Origin: Clostridia bacterium
GTDB lineage: Bacteria > Bacillota > Clostridia > UBA1381
Reading direction: 5' to 3'
Length of the DNA: 64,000 nucleotides
Assembly (NCBI GenBank): GCA_900751885.1
Contig: CAADTH010000004.1
Location: 128,469 to 192,468, forward strand
Program-made: the position numbers and the translations under genes
Shown here: piece by piece, positions 1-10,600 of the stretch
Layout of the letters: each line of letters begins with the position of its first letter
Position numbering within the stretch: position 1 is the stretch's first letter
The notes under the pieces: generated by a model
What the model was told of the DNA's origin: nothing
Database searches by the model: none
Seen by the model: only the letters and a program-made list of their open reading frames with translations

Positions 1-1502
1 GAATCGTGTTTTTTCTCTATATTGCTTTGATGGTAGGAATGGGGTTTGTATTCTATTCCCGAAGCAAAAGCCACTCTGACTATATTCTGGGCGGACGCGG
101 CATGAATGTATGGGTGACGGCACTGAGCGCACAGGCATCTGATATGAGCGGATGGCTTCTGATTGGACTTCCGGGACTTGCCTATGCCACAACGCTCGGC
201 GCGACTGAGGCAATCTGGACAGCAATCGGGCTTGCGATTGGAACCTATATCAACTGGCTGATTGTTGCAAAGCCGCTTCGCAAATATACAGAAATTGCAG
301 GAAATTCTCTGACCATACCGGAATTTCTGCAAAACCGTTTTCACGACAAAACAAACCTTTTGCGGATTATTCCGGCAATTTTTATCCTGATATTCTTTCT
401 GATTTATACAGCGTCCGGCTTTGTATCCGGCGCGAAGCTGTTTAATCTGGTATTTCATATTCCATATACCACTGCACTGATTATCAGCGTGCTGGTTATC
501 GTGGCTTACACCTTTTTGGGCGGCTTCAAAGCGGTGTGCTGGACAGATTTATTTCAGGGCATTATGATGTTTTTCGCGGTTATCATTGTCCCAATCGTCA
601 TGATCACACGCCTAAACACAAACGTCGGCTTCTCCATGAGTGAGATTCCGAAAATTAACCTGTTTCCTGACGGAAGTGCCAATGCCTTTGGATGGATGAG
701 TATTATCGGTGCGATTGCATGGGGGCTTGGGTACTTCGGGCAGCCGCATATTCTGGTACGCTTTATGGCGATTCGCTCCCCTAAGGAAGTTCGCCCAGCA
801 CGCATTATTGCGATGATATGGGTACTGTTTTCTTTGGCGGCAGCGGTTGCAGTCGGATTTTTTGGAAAGCCATACCTTGCTTCCATCGGAATGCCGCTTG
901 CAGAGGGGGCACAGGAAACGGTATTCATGGTACTGGTAAGCCATATTTTCCCGACGGTGATTGCGGCGGTTCTTCTGTCGGCTATTCTCGCGGCAATCAT
1001 GTCAACAGCAGATTCTCAGCTTCTGGTAACTGCATCTGCCGTTTCTGGTGATTTTTATAAAACCTTTGTCAACAAAAAGGCGGATGACAAAGAACTGGTG
1101 TGGGTCAGCCGAATCACGGTCGTGATTGTGGCCATCATAGCAGGTCTGTTTGCGGCAGATCCGAACAGCTCTGTGTTTGAAATCGTATCCCATGCGTGGG
1201 CAGGCTTTGGCGCGGCATTCGGTCCGATTATTCTCTGCTCGCTCTTTTGGAAGCGCTGTAATGGAAAAGGTGCGATTGCTGGCGTTATTTCTGGCGGAAC
1301 CGTTGCTCTTTTGTGGGCGTATCTGCCGAATATTATGGGTTGGTTCGGTGTGACGAGTCTGCCTGGCATTTTCTCCTTATATGAGATCGTTCCAGGCTTT
1401 TTGGTATCATTGATCGCGATTTTCACAGTGAGTCTTGCCACAAAAGCACCGGAGGATTCCATCATAAAGGAATTTGAAAGCGTAAAAACGGTAAACCTAT
1501 AA
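1..1502 (+). CDS. putP: Sodium/proline symporter PutP, 5' end beyond window
   Basis: Sodium-coupled solute symporter of the SSS family, most like PutP (proline uptake at the cytoplasmic membrane). About 498 codons are visible and the reading frame is open to the left edge. The visible protein begins at a point matching about residue 10 of E. coli PutP (family knowledge), so the true start codon lies outside the window. Visible family signatures are SDMSGWLL in the first helix region, GYFGQPHIL in the middle and AAIMSTADSQLL in helix 8, where the Ser-Thr pair belongs to the sodium site. There are about 12 hydrophobic segments. A hairpin terminator follows the stop. Substrate assignment to proline is by family resemblance only. 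Confidence 0.9.
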   Translation, partial: IVFFLYIALMVGMGFVFYSRSKSHSDYILGGRGMNVWVTALSAQASDMSGWLLIGLPGLAYATTLGATEAIWTAIGLAIGTYINWLIVAKPLRKYTEIAGNSLTIPEFLQNRFHDKTNLLRIIPAIFILIFFLIYTASGFVSGAKLFNLVFHIPYTTALIISVLVIVAYTFLGGFKAVCWTDLFQGIMMFFAVIIVPIVMITRLNTNVGFSMSEIPKINLFPDGSANAFGWMSIIGAIAWGLGYFGQPHILVRFMAIRSPKEVRPARIIAMIWVLFSLAAAVAVGFFGKPYLASIGMPLAEGAQETVFMVLVSHIFPTVIAAVLLSAILAAIMSTADSQLLVTASAVSGDFYKTFVNKKADDKELVWVSRITVVIVAIIAGLFAADPNSSVFEIVSHAWAGFGAAFGPIILCSLFWKRCNGKGAIAGVISGGTVALLWAYLPNIMGWFGVTSLPGIFSLYEIVPGFLVSLIAIFTVSLATKAPEDSIIKEFESVKTVNL

Positions 1503-1508
1503 ATAGCG

Positions 1509-1545
1509 GCGGACATGTTGCAATCGTAATATGTCCGCTTTTTAT
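1509..1545 (+). terminator. Rho-independent terminator after putP
   Basis: The inverted repeat GCGGACAT / ATGTCCGC is followed by a T run, directly after the putP stop codon. Confidence 0.8.
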
Positions 1546-1562
1546 CAGAAAGGAGTGTTATT

Positions 1563-1778
1563 GTGCCAGATTTTCGCTATGAAATCATAAAAGAGCTTGG
1601 AGTTCTTTCTGAAAGCCCAAAGGGCTGGAGCAAAGAAATCAATCTCATCAGCTGGAATGGAGGCGAACCAAAGTATGATATCCGCGATTGGGCGCCTGGT
1701 CACGAGAAGATGGGAAAGGGTATCACGTTAACAGAGCAAGAGCTCGCAAAAATGATGCAGCTTCTAAATGAACTATAG
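1563..1778 (+). CDS. YdbC-like PC4/p15 family ssDNA-binding protein
   Basis: A 71-residue protein starting at GTG, chosen because AAAGGAG lies about 7 bases upstream. It resembles the bacterial YdbC family, compact proteins with the transcription coactivator PC4 (p15) fold that bind single-stranded DNA (family knowledge). The matching signature is the block around LNLISWNGGEPKYDIRDW followed by HEKMGKGITLTEQEL. Its full length equals the family norm. It lies between the putP terminator and the pyrE promoter and so may be read as a single gene. The physiological role in bacteria is not settled; a role in transcription or DNA repair is possible. Confidence 0.75.
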   Translation: MPDFRYEIIKELGVLSESPKGWSKEINLISWNGGEPKYDIRDWAPGHEKMGKGITLTEQELAKMMQLLNEL

Positions 1779-1780
1779 CC

Positions 1781-1809
1781 TTGTTTGTCTATTTTTTCTA
1801 TGATATACT
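1781..1809 (+). promoter_or_regulatory. Sigma-A-type promoter of pyrE
   Basis: TTGTTT (1781-1786), a 17-base spacer and TATACT (1804-1809), with pyrE starting 32 bases downstream. The promoter starts just after the stop of the preceding gene and shows that the longer open frame starting at 1781 is not the coding start. Confidence 0.65.
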
Positions 1810-1840
1810 ATACCCATGGAAAAATGAAGGAGGTCGCTTG

Positions 1841-2503
1841 ATGCTGACAAAAGGAAAAAAAGAATTTATTGAATTTATGATGAGCGCGGACGTGCTTCGC
1901 TTTGGCGAGTTTCAGACCAAAAGCGGACGGTTGACACCGTATTTTGTGAACACAGGTAATTACCGGACAGGAAAGCAAATTGCAGCACTGGGCAAGTTTT
2001 ATGCTGACTTGATTGTGTCCGCCTGCAAGGATGAGTTTGATGCTATGTTCGGTCCGGCGTACAAGGGAATTCCGCTTGCCACGTCTGCCGCGGCAGTGCT
2101 CGCGACACAGCATGGCATCGACAAGCCGTATTTCTTTAACCGAAAAGAAGCAAAAGACCACGGCGAGGGCGGCAGTCTTGTTGGCTATCAGCCAAAGGAT
2201 AATGACCGCATCATCATCATCGAGGACGTTATCACCGCAGGAACCGCGATTCGAGAGACCATGCCGATCCTGACCGGAAGCGCGGATGTAAAGGTCACAG
2301 ACATGTTCATCTCTGTAAACCGCTGTGAGGTGGGACAGATACCAGGTAAAACTGCCATCATGGAGGTACATGACGAATTCGGCATCAATGTACACGCTAT
2401 CATCACGGTAGCGGACATTTATGAATATCTCAAAGAGCAGGGTACATATGGCGATGTGCTCAAGAACATGGAAGCCTATATGGACAAATATTGCGTCTTA
2501 TAA
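1841..2503 (+). CDS. pyrE: Orotate phosphoribosyltransferase
   Basis: Cytoplasmic enzyme of de novo pyrimidine synthesis: orotate plus PRPP gives orotidine 5'-monophosphate. The 220-residue protein has the PRPP-binding loop IIIIEDVITAGTAIRE near residue 130 and the KEAKDHGEGG flexible catalytic loop just before it. The start at 1841 is preferred over an in-frame position at 1781 because GAAGGAGG lies 8 bases upstream and a promoter occupies 1781-1809. No other pyr genes are adjacent in this window, so pyrE is detached from a pyrimidine operon here. A strong terminator follows the stop. Confidence 0.95.
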   Translation: MLTKGKKEFIEFMMSADVLRFGEFQTKSGRLTPYFVNTGNYRTGKQIAALGKFYADLIVSACKDEFDAMFGPAYKGIPLATSAAAVLATQHGIDKPYFFNRKEAKDHGEGGSLVGYQPKDNDRIIIIEDVITAGTAIRETMPILTGSADVKVTDMFISVNRCEVGQIPGKTAIMEVHDEFGINVHAIITVADIYEYLKEQGTYGDVLKNMEAYMDKYCVL

Positions 2504-2511
2504 CATGCAAA

Positions 2512-2548
2512 AAAACAGCAAAGTAAAATTACTTTGCTGTTTTTTTAT
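2512..2548. terminator. Bidirectional terminator between pyrE and the first subtilase gene
   Basis: A 12-bp stem (AACAGCAAAGTA / TACTTTGCTGTT) with a 4-base loop is flanked by A and T runs, so it can stop pyrE (plus) and the convergent protease gene (minus). Confidence 0.85.
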
Positions 2549-2555
2549 TTACTTT

Positions 2556-5500
2556 TTATATTGATTGATTCCCGCAAAGCGGCACAAGGTTCTCCGCTTG
2601 CGCATCCCATACAAAAATACCTATCTGATTTGTGGTTTTCTCAAGTGTATATGCTATCGGATACCCTTCCGTCGGAATCGTGTCCACTCGCATGGTTACC
2701 TTTTGTAAGCAGTGGTTTTCATCATATTCCGCGATGAAAACTGTTGCTCCAATCGCCTCTCCCCTGTTTTGAACTTGGATATTCACTGTGGTTTCATCCT
2801 GCTTCTGTGCATGGATTTCCAGCTGGAATCCATTGATGAAAATTGGTTCCCACTTCGCATACAGCGTCAACTCCTTTTTCACTGTATCGGTCTCAAACTT
2901 CCACTCTGTCTCGCAGGCTTCCTCCTGATACCAGCCGGCAAAGTTGTAGCCTTCTCTTTTCGGCTCATTTGGAAGTGCGGCATTCGCGCCATAGCGCACG
3001 CTCTGAACCTCCGGCGATGTCCCCTCTGCTCCATTTAAATCAAACGACACGCCGTACGTCTTGCGGTCATAATAAAGCTTTAACAAAAGTGTTCCGCCTG
3101 CCGGTATCGTTCCGCTTGCTATTCTGTCTGCATGTGTCGTATTCTCGACAAATCCAGTGTACTCTTTCGCCACCGCCGTTACCTCTGCTCCCACGCTAGA
3201 CGCGATATTCTCTGTGTCGCTATTCACCTTTGTGTAGCCATCCCCTACCGCGTCCTGCTGATAGTGTTCCACCGTATAGCTTGCCTCCGCAGCTGTCCAT
3301 TTCGCGTACAGGCAAAGCGCCTCGGTGACCTCTGCGTCTGAATCCCATTTTTCCGTCATACCATCATTCGTATACCAGCCGTCAAAAATATATCCTTCCC
3401 GTGTTGGCGCTTCCGGCACCTGTGCGGTTCCGCCATAGCGGATGGTCTGTGCCGGCGGGGCATCTCCCGCCACTTCGCCCAAATCAAAGGATACCTCATA
3501 CGTGTCTCGGTCGTAATAGAGCTTTAACACAAGGCTTCCATTCGCCGCTACTGTGCCGCTCGGCACTCTCGCCTCATGCGCTGTATTTTCTGTGAAGCCG
3601 GTGTATTCCTTTGCCACTGCCGTGGCGGTGGTATCTGTGGTTGCAGTGAGGTTCTGTGTATCCGCATCCACCTTGGTGTATCCGTCTCCCGTGACGTCCT
3701 GCCGGTAATGCTCCACTGTGTACGCGCTCGTTCCTGCTGTCCATTTTGCATACAGCGTCAAATTCCGCACAACAGGCGCTTCCGCGTCCCACGAAGCTGT
3801 CAGCGCTCTGTCTGTATACCAACCGCCAAAGACATAACCCTGCTTTTCTGGATCAGCAGGCGTTACCGCTGCCTTTCCCTCCCATACATTCTGCGGATCG
3901 ATTTGCGTTCCGCCATTTGATTGGAACGTCAGGGTATAGCCGTTCGGAAGATATTCTCCGAAGCTCGGGAACGGACTTCCCGCGCCGACCCATGCGCGGT
4001 ATCCTGTTACGGCTTTTGAGTTGAGCGCGTCAATCAGTGTTGTGCTTGCTCCAACCGCTGTCTTAAGTGTTCCTGTAGTGTCAAATGCAGTGCAATGATT
4101 TTTTTGGTCGCTTGTGTTTCCTGTAGCTTCTAAACCTGTATTCACATCGTCTGTCTGGAGAAAATAGGCGTCTGCAATCTCTCCATTGCAAAGTCCTACC
4201 ACCGCTCCCTTTTGCGTTCCTGTGGCGTTGACTAAACCGCTGTTATATACATTTTGAACCGTCATTTCACTACTCTGCTCTCCAACAATGCCGCCAACAC
4301 TATCCTTTGCGCTCACCTTACCAGCATTATAGCAATTTTTAATATAGGTTGGGGTGAATCCTAATCCTAATCCATTTCCCAAAATACCGCCTGCTACCGC
4401 CGCCTGCGCTATCACATCCGCTGTATTGGAACAATTTATAATCTTTGCACTACTTAAGTCCCCAGCAATACCGCCTACATATGCGTAGCCTGTCCCGGCG
4501 TCTGACTGTATCTTACCGCCTTTTACATGACAATTCTCAATGGTCGCATTGTCTACATTGGCGGCAATCCCTCCCGCATTGGAACCAGAAATGATAATAT
4601 CGATTCCATTTACAGTAAGATTTTTCACTTGCGCACTTGTTCTCATTTGTCCAAATACACCGCCCAGAATGTTCGCTCTTACAACAATTCCGCGAATTGT
4701 TTTATTGTTTCCGTCAAATTTCCCATAAAATCCATTATCTATATCACATCCAATAGGCGTCCACTGGTATGGCGACAAATCCAAGTCCGCGTTGAGTTTG
4801 ATATGCTCTATACTAAAAGTACGTCCACTGTTCACCAATACCGCAAAAGCCGCAAACTCCCTTTCATTGTCAATCAGATACGGTGCTTCTGCTGTACCGT
4901 CCCCTTTTCCCTCAGGCCAGGTAGAATCATATAGTCCCGGCGTTATCCAAGTAAGCGTTCTCTCTGGCATCACAAGCTTTGGACTGCCTGAAACATTCTC
5001 CCATTTATAATAAATCCCTCTCTTTGTGATATTGTCTCGTCCCCGTGACAAATCCGAAAGAAGATAAGACGTATAAGAATTTTCTGAGCCTACTTGTTCT
5101 CCCACTCCAACTGCAGGAATATCTGTATTAATGGCGTCTGTCTTTAAATACCAGCTAATGGAATCTATCTTTGCCCCCTCGTCAAGAGAACCAACCAACC
5201 CCCCGGTTCCCTCAACTGTCCCCGATACGTTTCCAATGTTGAACGCATATGACATAGAAACATTCGATTGGTGATAACGAGCCATCCATCCTACGATACC
5301 TCCCGTATCGCCGGCGCCAATGACCTCTCCTTTGTTATAACAAGTATGAATTCCACTATCAACTAACTCACCACTAATTCCACCTGCGAAACCGCCGCTT
5401 GCTATTATGTCCCCTGTATTATAGCAGTTGTATATCGATATTTTCTCATTGTCGATACCGTCTCTGCCTTCTCCAATTATTCCACCGGCCGTATCCGTTG

Positions 5501-7430
5501 CTGTTATTTTTCCAGTATTATAGCTGTTGCTAATCCTTTGCGAAGTCCCATATCCAACAATTCCTCCGATTTTCGAGCCTGTTCCTGTCACATTTCCAGT
5601 ATTATAGCATCCATCTATCACGGTAGAATTATTACTGCCAACAATCCCTCCAACCTGACTCTTTGCAGAAACATCTACCTTATTATAGCACTGGATAATT
5701 GAGCTACTGCTACTACGTCCCGCAATTACTCCGACAGCTTTGGTGCTTTCTATGGAGCCGGATTCAATGCCTAAATTACAAATCGTTGCATGGTAGATGT
5801 CTCCAAATAACCCTATATAATCATGTTCGCCATCGTGTTCCCCTGTAATCAATAGATTTCTGATGCTATGGTACAGTCCATTGAATGTCCCCTCGAAGAA
5901 TATACCACTTCCCAAGGCAGAATCCCATCTGCCTGTTCCAAGCGGTATCCACTCTGTATTTCCAAGGTCGATATCCGTCCCCAGCAAAATCGTTTTCCCA
6001 AAAAAGCTATCGCGCGCAATTCCCGGCGCTGTGCCGTTGACAATCTGCGCAAGCCCAAACAGCTCTCCCGCTGTATACAGGGTAAACGTGGTATCCGTGG
6101 TGTTGTACCACGACGTGTCGGGCTGGGCGGCATTGCCTGTCGGCGTCACCTCAACAGAGGCGCTTTTTGTCTGTATGCTGTTTGCATACCCGGTCGCCGT
6201 TACCTCAACCGAATTCGTGCCGCTCTTTCTCATTGTTTTGGTATAAGTAAAGGTTTGATGGCTTCCATCGTCCGTCATCGCGTACGATGTCCCATCGATT
6301 TGAATCTTCGCTTCCCTGATGATGTCGTTTGCAGACAGGGTGAAGGTCACGTTCTCCCCCTGGTTGACTGCCTGCTTGCTCACTGTCAGAGTCGTCTCCA
6401 GGGTCTGTGGATAAATCAGTCCATTTATATCAATTTTTCCCGCGCCGAAGTACCGTTCATCTTCGGCTGTCACATTCAAATTCTTTGCCCCGTCTGTTAG
6501 TTTTTGTTTCAGCTGGGGAACTGTCAAGGTTGGGTCGGCAATGCGCAAAAGCGCGGCAGCCCCTGTGACATGCGGCGCGGCAAACGACGTGCCGGAATCA
6601 TAGCTGAGTCCTACATCCGCATCTCCGCCCCGAAAACCGCCTACTCTCACGCCGGGCGCGGCAATATCGACTGCCGTCCCGTAATTGGAACCTTGATTCT
6701 CCTCTGTGATTTCTGTCCAGAGCGCATCGTATTTGTCAATTGCCGAGACAGTAAACACCCCCGGAACCTCCGCCGGTATCACGGTCGTGTCACCTGCATC
6801 CATATCGAGCCGGTCATTTCCTGCCGCCGCCACGACAAATACATCCCGTTCGAGGGCTGCCTGAATGCTTTTCTGTAAGGGGGAATCCGTCGCAAGCGAT
6901 GGTACATTTGTCACTGATCCCATCGACATATTGATGACTTTTGCACCATTTGCAACCGCGTAATCCACCGCGTTGGCAATATCCTGCACCGACGGGCTGT
7001 AATCGTCCCCTATCACCTTAATCGGCATGAGCTTGACATTACAGCTTCCGACTGTGTCCAGAATAATGGTAGAGACGAACGTTCCGTGTCCAAGTGCGAT
7101 GTCCGACACATCCGTTTCCACTCCGCCGTTGTCCGATGTGAAATTTTTTGCACAAATCAATTTCCCATCAAATAGTCTGTTCTCCGCATGAATTCCGGTA
7201 TCGATTACCGCAATGGTGAGAGGTTCTGCATTCACACCATGCTTTCTTGTGTAATACTCCGAAAAATCTACGGCTCCAACTGCATTTACACCCCATTGCT
7301 CCTCGCTGGTTGTCCCAGAAGGAAGTACTGCCCCACTTGCAAGCACTTCTTTTGGGAAACTCACTGCGCTGGAACCCACAACCAGGCAACAAGCCAACAA
7401 CCACGAAATAAATTTGTGTTGTTGTCTCAT
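2556..7430 (-). CDS. Secreted subtilisin-like protease with GLUG and InlB-B repeats (paralogue A)
   Basis: A 1,624-residue exported protein. A signal peptide (residues 1 to about 32) is followed by an S8 peptidase domain with Asp77 (AVIDTG), His115 (GHGTFVS), oxyanion Asn205 (AAAGND) and Ser282 (GTSFAAPHVTG). An Ig-like stretch (about 345-425) leads to two blocks of GLUG-type repeats (about 440-1130, units such as GGIVG..YNTG), then three Listeria-Bacteroides (InlB-B) repeats ending in LTLYAKW, alternating with YTVEHYQQD MucBP-like units. A unique 70-residue tail follows. There is no LPXTG motif or SLH domain, so cell attachment is unclear. ATG follows AGGAGGGT on the minus strand. Its paralogue lies immediately upstream. 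Likely a surface or secreted adhesive protease; the substrate is unknown. Confidence 0.85.
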   Translation of the reverse strand: MRQQHKFISWLLACCLVVGSSAVSFPKEVLASGAVLPSGTTSEEQWGVNAVGAVDFSEYYTRKHGVNAEPLTIAVIDTGIHAENRLFDGKLICAKNFTSDNGGVETDVSDIALGHGTFVSTIILDTVGSCNVKLMPIKVIGDDYSPSVQDIANAVDYAVANGAKVINMSMGSVTNVPSLATDSPLQKSIQAALERDVFVVAAAGNDRLDMDAGDTTVIPAEVPGVFTVSAIDKYDALWTEITEENQGSNYGTAVDIAAPGVRVGGFRGGDADVGLSYDSGTSFAAPHVTGAAALLRIADPTLTVPQLKQKLTDGAKNLNVTAEDERYFGAGKIDINGLIYPQTLETTLTVSKQAVNQGENVTFTLSANDIIREAKIQIDGTSYAMTDDGSHQTFTYTKTMRKSGTNSVEVTATGYANSIQTKSASVEVTPTGNAAQPDTSWYNTTDTTFTLYTAGELFGLAQIVNGTAPGIARDSFFGKTILLGTDIDLGNTEWIPLGTGRWDSALGSGIFFEGTFNGLYHSIRNLLITGEHDGEHDYIGLFGDIYHATICNLGIESGSIESTKAVGVIAGRSSSSSIIQCYNKVDVSAKSQVGGIVGSNNSTVIDGCYNTGNVTGTGSKIGGIVGYGTSQRISNSYNTGKITATDTAGGIIGEGRDGIDNEKISIYNCYNTGDIIASGGFAGGISGELVDSGIHTCYNKGEVIGAGDTGGIVGWMARYHQSNVSMSYAFNIGNVSGTVEGTGGLVGSLDEGAKIDSISWYLKTDAINTDIPAVGVGEQVGSENSYTSYLLSDLSRGRDNITKRGIYYKWENVSGSPKLVMPERTLTWITPGLYDSTWPEGKGDGTAEAPYLIDNEREFAAFAVLVNSGRTFSIEHIKLNADLDLSPYQWTPIGCDIDNGFYGKFDGNNKTIRGIVVRANILGGVFGQMRTSAQVKNLTVNGIDIIISGSNAGGIAANVDNATIENCHVKGGKIQSDAGTGYAYVGGIAGDLSSAKIINCSNTADVIAQAAVAGGILGNGLGLGFTPTYIKNCYNAGKVSAKDSVGGIVGEQSSEMTVQNVYNSGLVNATGTQKGAVVGLCNGEIADAYFLQTDDVNTGLEATGNTSDQKNHCTAFDTTGTLKTAVGASTTLIDALNSKAVTGYRAWVGAGSPFPSFGEYLPNGYTLTFQSNGGTQIDPQNVWEGKAAVTPADPEKQGYVFGGWYTDRALTASWDAEAPVVRNLTLYAKWTAGTSAYTVEHYRQDVTGDGYTKVDADTQNLTATTDTTATAVAKEYTGFTENTAHEARVPSGTVAANGSLVLKLYYDRDTYEVSFDLGEVAGDAPPAQTIRYGGTAQVPEAPTREGYIFDGWYTNDGMTEKWDSDAEVTEALCLYAKWTAAEASYTVEHYQQDAVGDGYTKVNSDTENIASSVGAEVTAVAKEYTGFVENTTHADRIASGTIPAGGTLLLKLYYDRKTYGVSFDLNGAEGTSPEVQSVRYGANAALPNEPKREGYNFAGWYQEEACETEWKFETDTVKKELTLYAKWEPIFINGFQLEIHAQKQDETTVNIQVQNRGEAIGATVFIAEYDENHCLQKVTMRVDTIPTEGYPIAYTLEKTTNQIGIFVWDAQAENLVPLCGNQSI
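2728..4200. repeat. Long direct repeat, copy 1 (3' part of subtilase A)
   Basis: About 1.5 kb is nearly identical to 7799-9290 by eye, with scattered third-position differences. It encodes the InlB-B/MucBP repeats and the preceding linker. Boundaries are approximate: identity drops sharply over the last 60 codons of the genes and inside the GLUG region. Confidence 0.8.
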
Positions 7431-7480
7431 AATGACCCTCCTATATTATAGTACACCAATATTATCTCATATGTCAGAAG
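7431..7480 (-). promoter_or_regulatory. Conserved leader upstream of subtilase A
   Basis: Read on the minus strand it contains ATGAGATAATA, GTGTACTAT and AGGAGGGT ahead of ATG, also present upstream of paralogue B (12500-12545). TATAAT is visible as a possible -10 element; no convincing -35 was found. Confidence 0.45.
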
Positions 7481-7554
7481 AAAATTCAAGCAATCCGATT
7501 AAATTCTTCTTTTTTTCTATCTGTGGATGCCGAATCAAAAAATTTCACTAAAAG

Positions 7555-7590
7555 AAGGAGATATCTCAAAAATGGATATCTCCTTTTTCA
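7555..7590 (-). terminator. Terminator after subtilase B
   Basis: Inverted repeat AAGGAGATATC / GATATCTCCTT with T-rich flanks, located about 55 bases downstream of the stop of the upstream paralogue. Confidence 0.7.
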
Positions 7591-7642
7591 TCTCTATTTT
7601 ATGTTTTGGTAAAAACCATACGTCGAAATCATACTGGCAATG

Positions 7643-10600
7643 TTATACCAATTTTCTCTCACAGAGCGGCAGCTGCACCTCCTGATTCATATCCCACAAA
7701 AAGATTCCTACCCGGTTCATATCTTCTGCCAAAGTATACTCTGTCTGATATCCTTGCTTCGCGATTGTGACAGTCTGCTTCGTAATACGTATTACACAGT
7801 TATTTTCATCATATTCCGCGATGAAAACCGTTGCTCCAATCGCCTCTCCCCTGTTTTGAACCTGGATATTCACTGTGGTTTCATCCTGCTTCTGTGCATG
7901 GATTTCCAGCTGGAATCCATTAATAAAAATTGGTTCCCACTTCGCATACAGCGTCAGCTCCTTTTTCACTGTATCGGTCTCAAACTTCCACTCTGTCTCA
8001 CAAGCTTCCTCCTGATACCAGCCGGCAAAGTTGTAGCCTTCCCGTACAGGCTCATTTGGAAGTGTGACATTCGCGCCATAGCGCACGCTCTGAACCTCCG
8101 GCGATGTCCCCTCTGCTCCATTTAAATCAAACGACACGCTGTACGTCTCGCGGTCATAATAGAGCTTTAACAAAAGTGTACCGCTTGCCGGTATCGTTCC
8201 GCTTGCTATTCTGTCTGCATGTGTCGTATTCTCGACAAATCCAGTGTACTCTTTCGCAACCGCTGTCACCTCTGCCCCTACGGTAGACGCGATATTCTCT
8301 GTGTCGCTATTCACCTTTGTGTAGCCGTCCCCTGTCACATCCTGCTGATAGTGCTCCACTGTATAGCTCGCCTCTGCCGCTGTCCATTTTGCATATAGAC
8401 AAAGCGCCTCGGTGACCTCTGCGTCTGAATCCCATTTTTCGGTCATACCATCATTCGTATACCAGCCGTCAAAAATATATCCTTCCCGTGTTGGCGCTTC
8501 CGGCACCTGTGCGGTTCCTCCATAGCGGATGGTCTGTGCCGGCGGAACATCCCCCGCCGCTTCGCCCAAATCAAAGGATACCTCATACGTGTCTCGGTCG
8601 TAATAGAGCTTTAACACAAGGCTTCCATTCGCCGCCGCTGTACCGCTCGGCACCCTTGCCTCATGCGTTGTATTTTCTGTGAAGCCGGTGTATTCCTTTG
8701 CAACCGCTGTGGCGGTGGTATCTGTGGTTGCAGTGAGGTTCTGTGTATCCGCATCCACCTTGGTATATCCGTCTCCTGTGACATCCTGCTGGTAGTGCTC
8801 CACCGTGTACGCGCTCGTTCCTGCTGTCCATTTTGCATACAGCGTCAAGTCCTGCATAACAGGCTCTTCTGCATTCCAGGAGGTGCCCAGTGCGCTGTCT
8901 GTGTACCAGCCGTCAAAGACATAACCCTGCTTTTCCGGATCAGCAGGCGTTACCGCTGCCTTTCCCTCCCATACGTTCTGCGGGTCAATTTGCGTGCCGC
9001 CATTTGACTGGAAGGTCAGAGTATAGCTGTTCGGAAGATACTGTCCAAAGCTCGGGAATGGACTTCCTGCGCCGACCCATGCGCGGTATCCTGTTACAGC
9101 TTTTGAGTTGAGCGCGTCAATCAGTGTTGTACTTGCGCCAACCGCTGTCTTGAGTGTTCCTGTGCCATCAAATGCAGTGCAATGATTTTTTTGGTCGCTT
9201 GTGTTTCCTGTCGCTTCTAAAGCTGTATTCACACTGTCTGTCTGGAGGAAATAGGCGTCTGCAACCTCTCCATTGCAAAGTCCTACCACCGCTCCCTGGT
9301 ACAAACCTGTCGATACCACTGCACCGCTATTATATGAATTTATCAATTCAGATTTGACTCCCATGTTTCCTATGATACCGCCTATGTTCCGCCCTGCGCT
9401 TACTGTCCCGGCGTTATAACAGTTTTCTATATATGCGTTCTGTACCACTGTTCCCCTTGTTCCTCCTACAATTCCTCCCGCCGTGTATGCCTGTGTGGTA
9501 ATATCAGCCGTGTTGGAGCAATTTTTGATTTTGCCGCCTTGTTGCAAGTCTCCTACAATTCCTCCTAAATAGGCATCATTCATCCCAGTCAAGCTGGACG
9601 ATATGCTTCCGCCTTTTGTATGGCAATTTTCAATAACCCCTGCGCCATTGACAATCGCCGCAATTCCCGCGCCACTGGCTACAGAAAGCTCAACCTTTAT
9701 CTGTTCCACTGTCAAATTCTTGATTTGGGCTCTTGCGCCAATCATTCCAAAAATCCCACCGATATATTGCCGTGATATTTGAACGCCCCGAACCGTTTTC
9801 CCGTTGCCGTCAAATATTCCCTGAAATGCAACCGAAAAACTGCTTCCAATCGGCTCCCATTGATACTGTGCCATGTCTAAATCCGCATTCAGCCTGATGC
9901 ATTCGCCGCTAAAATTTCGTCCATTGTTGACCATTGCCGCAAAGGCTCCGAATTCTGCCTCTGTATCGATAAGATACGGCATCTCCTCTGTGCCTTCGCC
10001 TTTTCCCGCAGGCCACGCCGAATCATAGATATCCGCGGTTGTCCATGTGACAACACGCGCCGGCATATTAAGCCTTATATTATTCCATGTATAATATCCC
10101 TCTGCACTGTCCAGGCGCTTCTGCCCTCTGGATATACATGACGCCAGCGTGGTAGCATCGGTCTTTGTTTCAACTACCACACTCTTACTGCCAACTGCTG
10201 CAACTCCCATATTCGTATCATTATTTTGCAGATACCAGCACGATGAATCAATTAAGCTGTTGTCGACCGCACCCCCTGTCATTGTGCCGACTATATCGGA
10301 GCCAGACACGTTACCGATATTTATGCTATAAATCAGTTGGGAAGCAGCATAAAGGCCATGATAATCATTCATGTCTCCAATAATGCCGCCCACATACGAC
10401 CCACCCTTGACCTCTCCGCTGTTATAGCACGTATTGACCGTTCCGCCCCAAAATTGACCAATAATGCCGCCCACCGATCCTCCTGTTCCGTCTCCAACTG
10501 CTCCTGTGTTGTAGCTGTTCGCCACCACAAGCGCCGATGAATTTGTTGACGATGTCTCTCCAATTATGCCTCCTACACTTGTCGTTCCTATGATTGTGCC

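Noticed and set aside
4300..5900. Regularly spaced repeats in the GLUG regions as a CRISPR-like array
   Set aside because: They are protein-level GLUG repeats inside an open frame; spacing is uneven and no cas genes are near.
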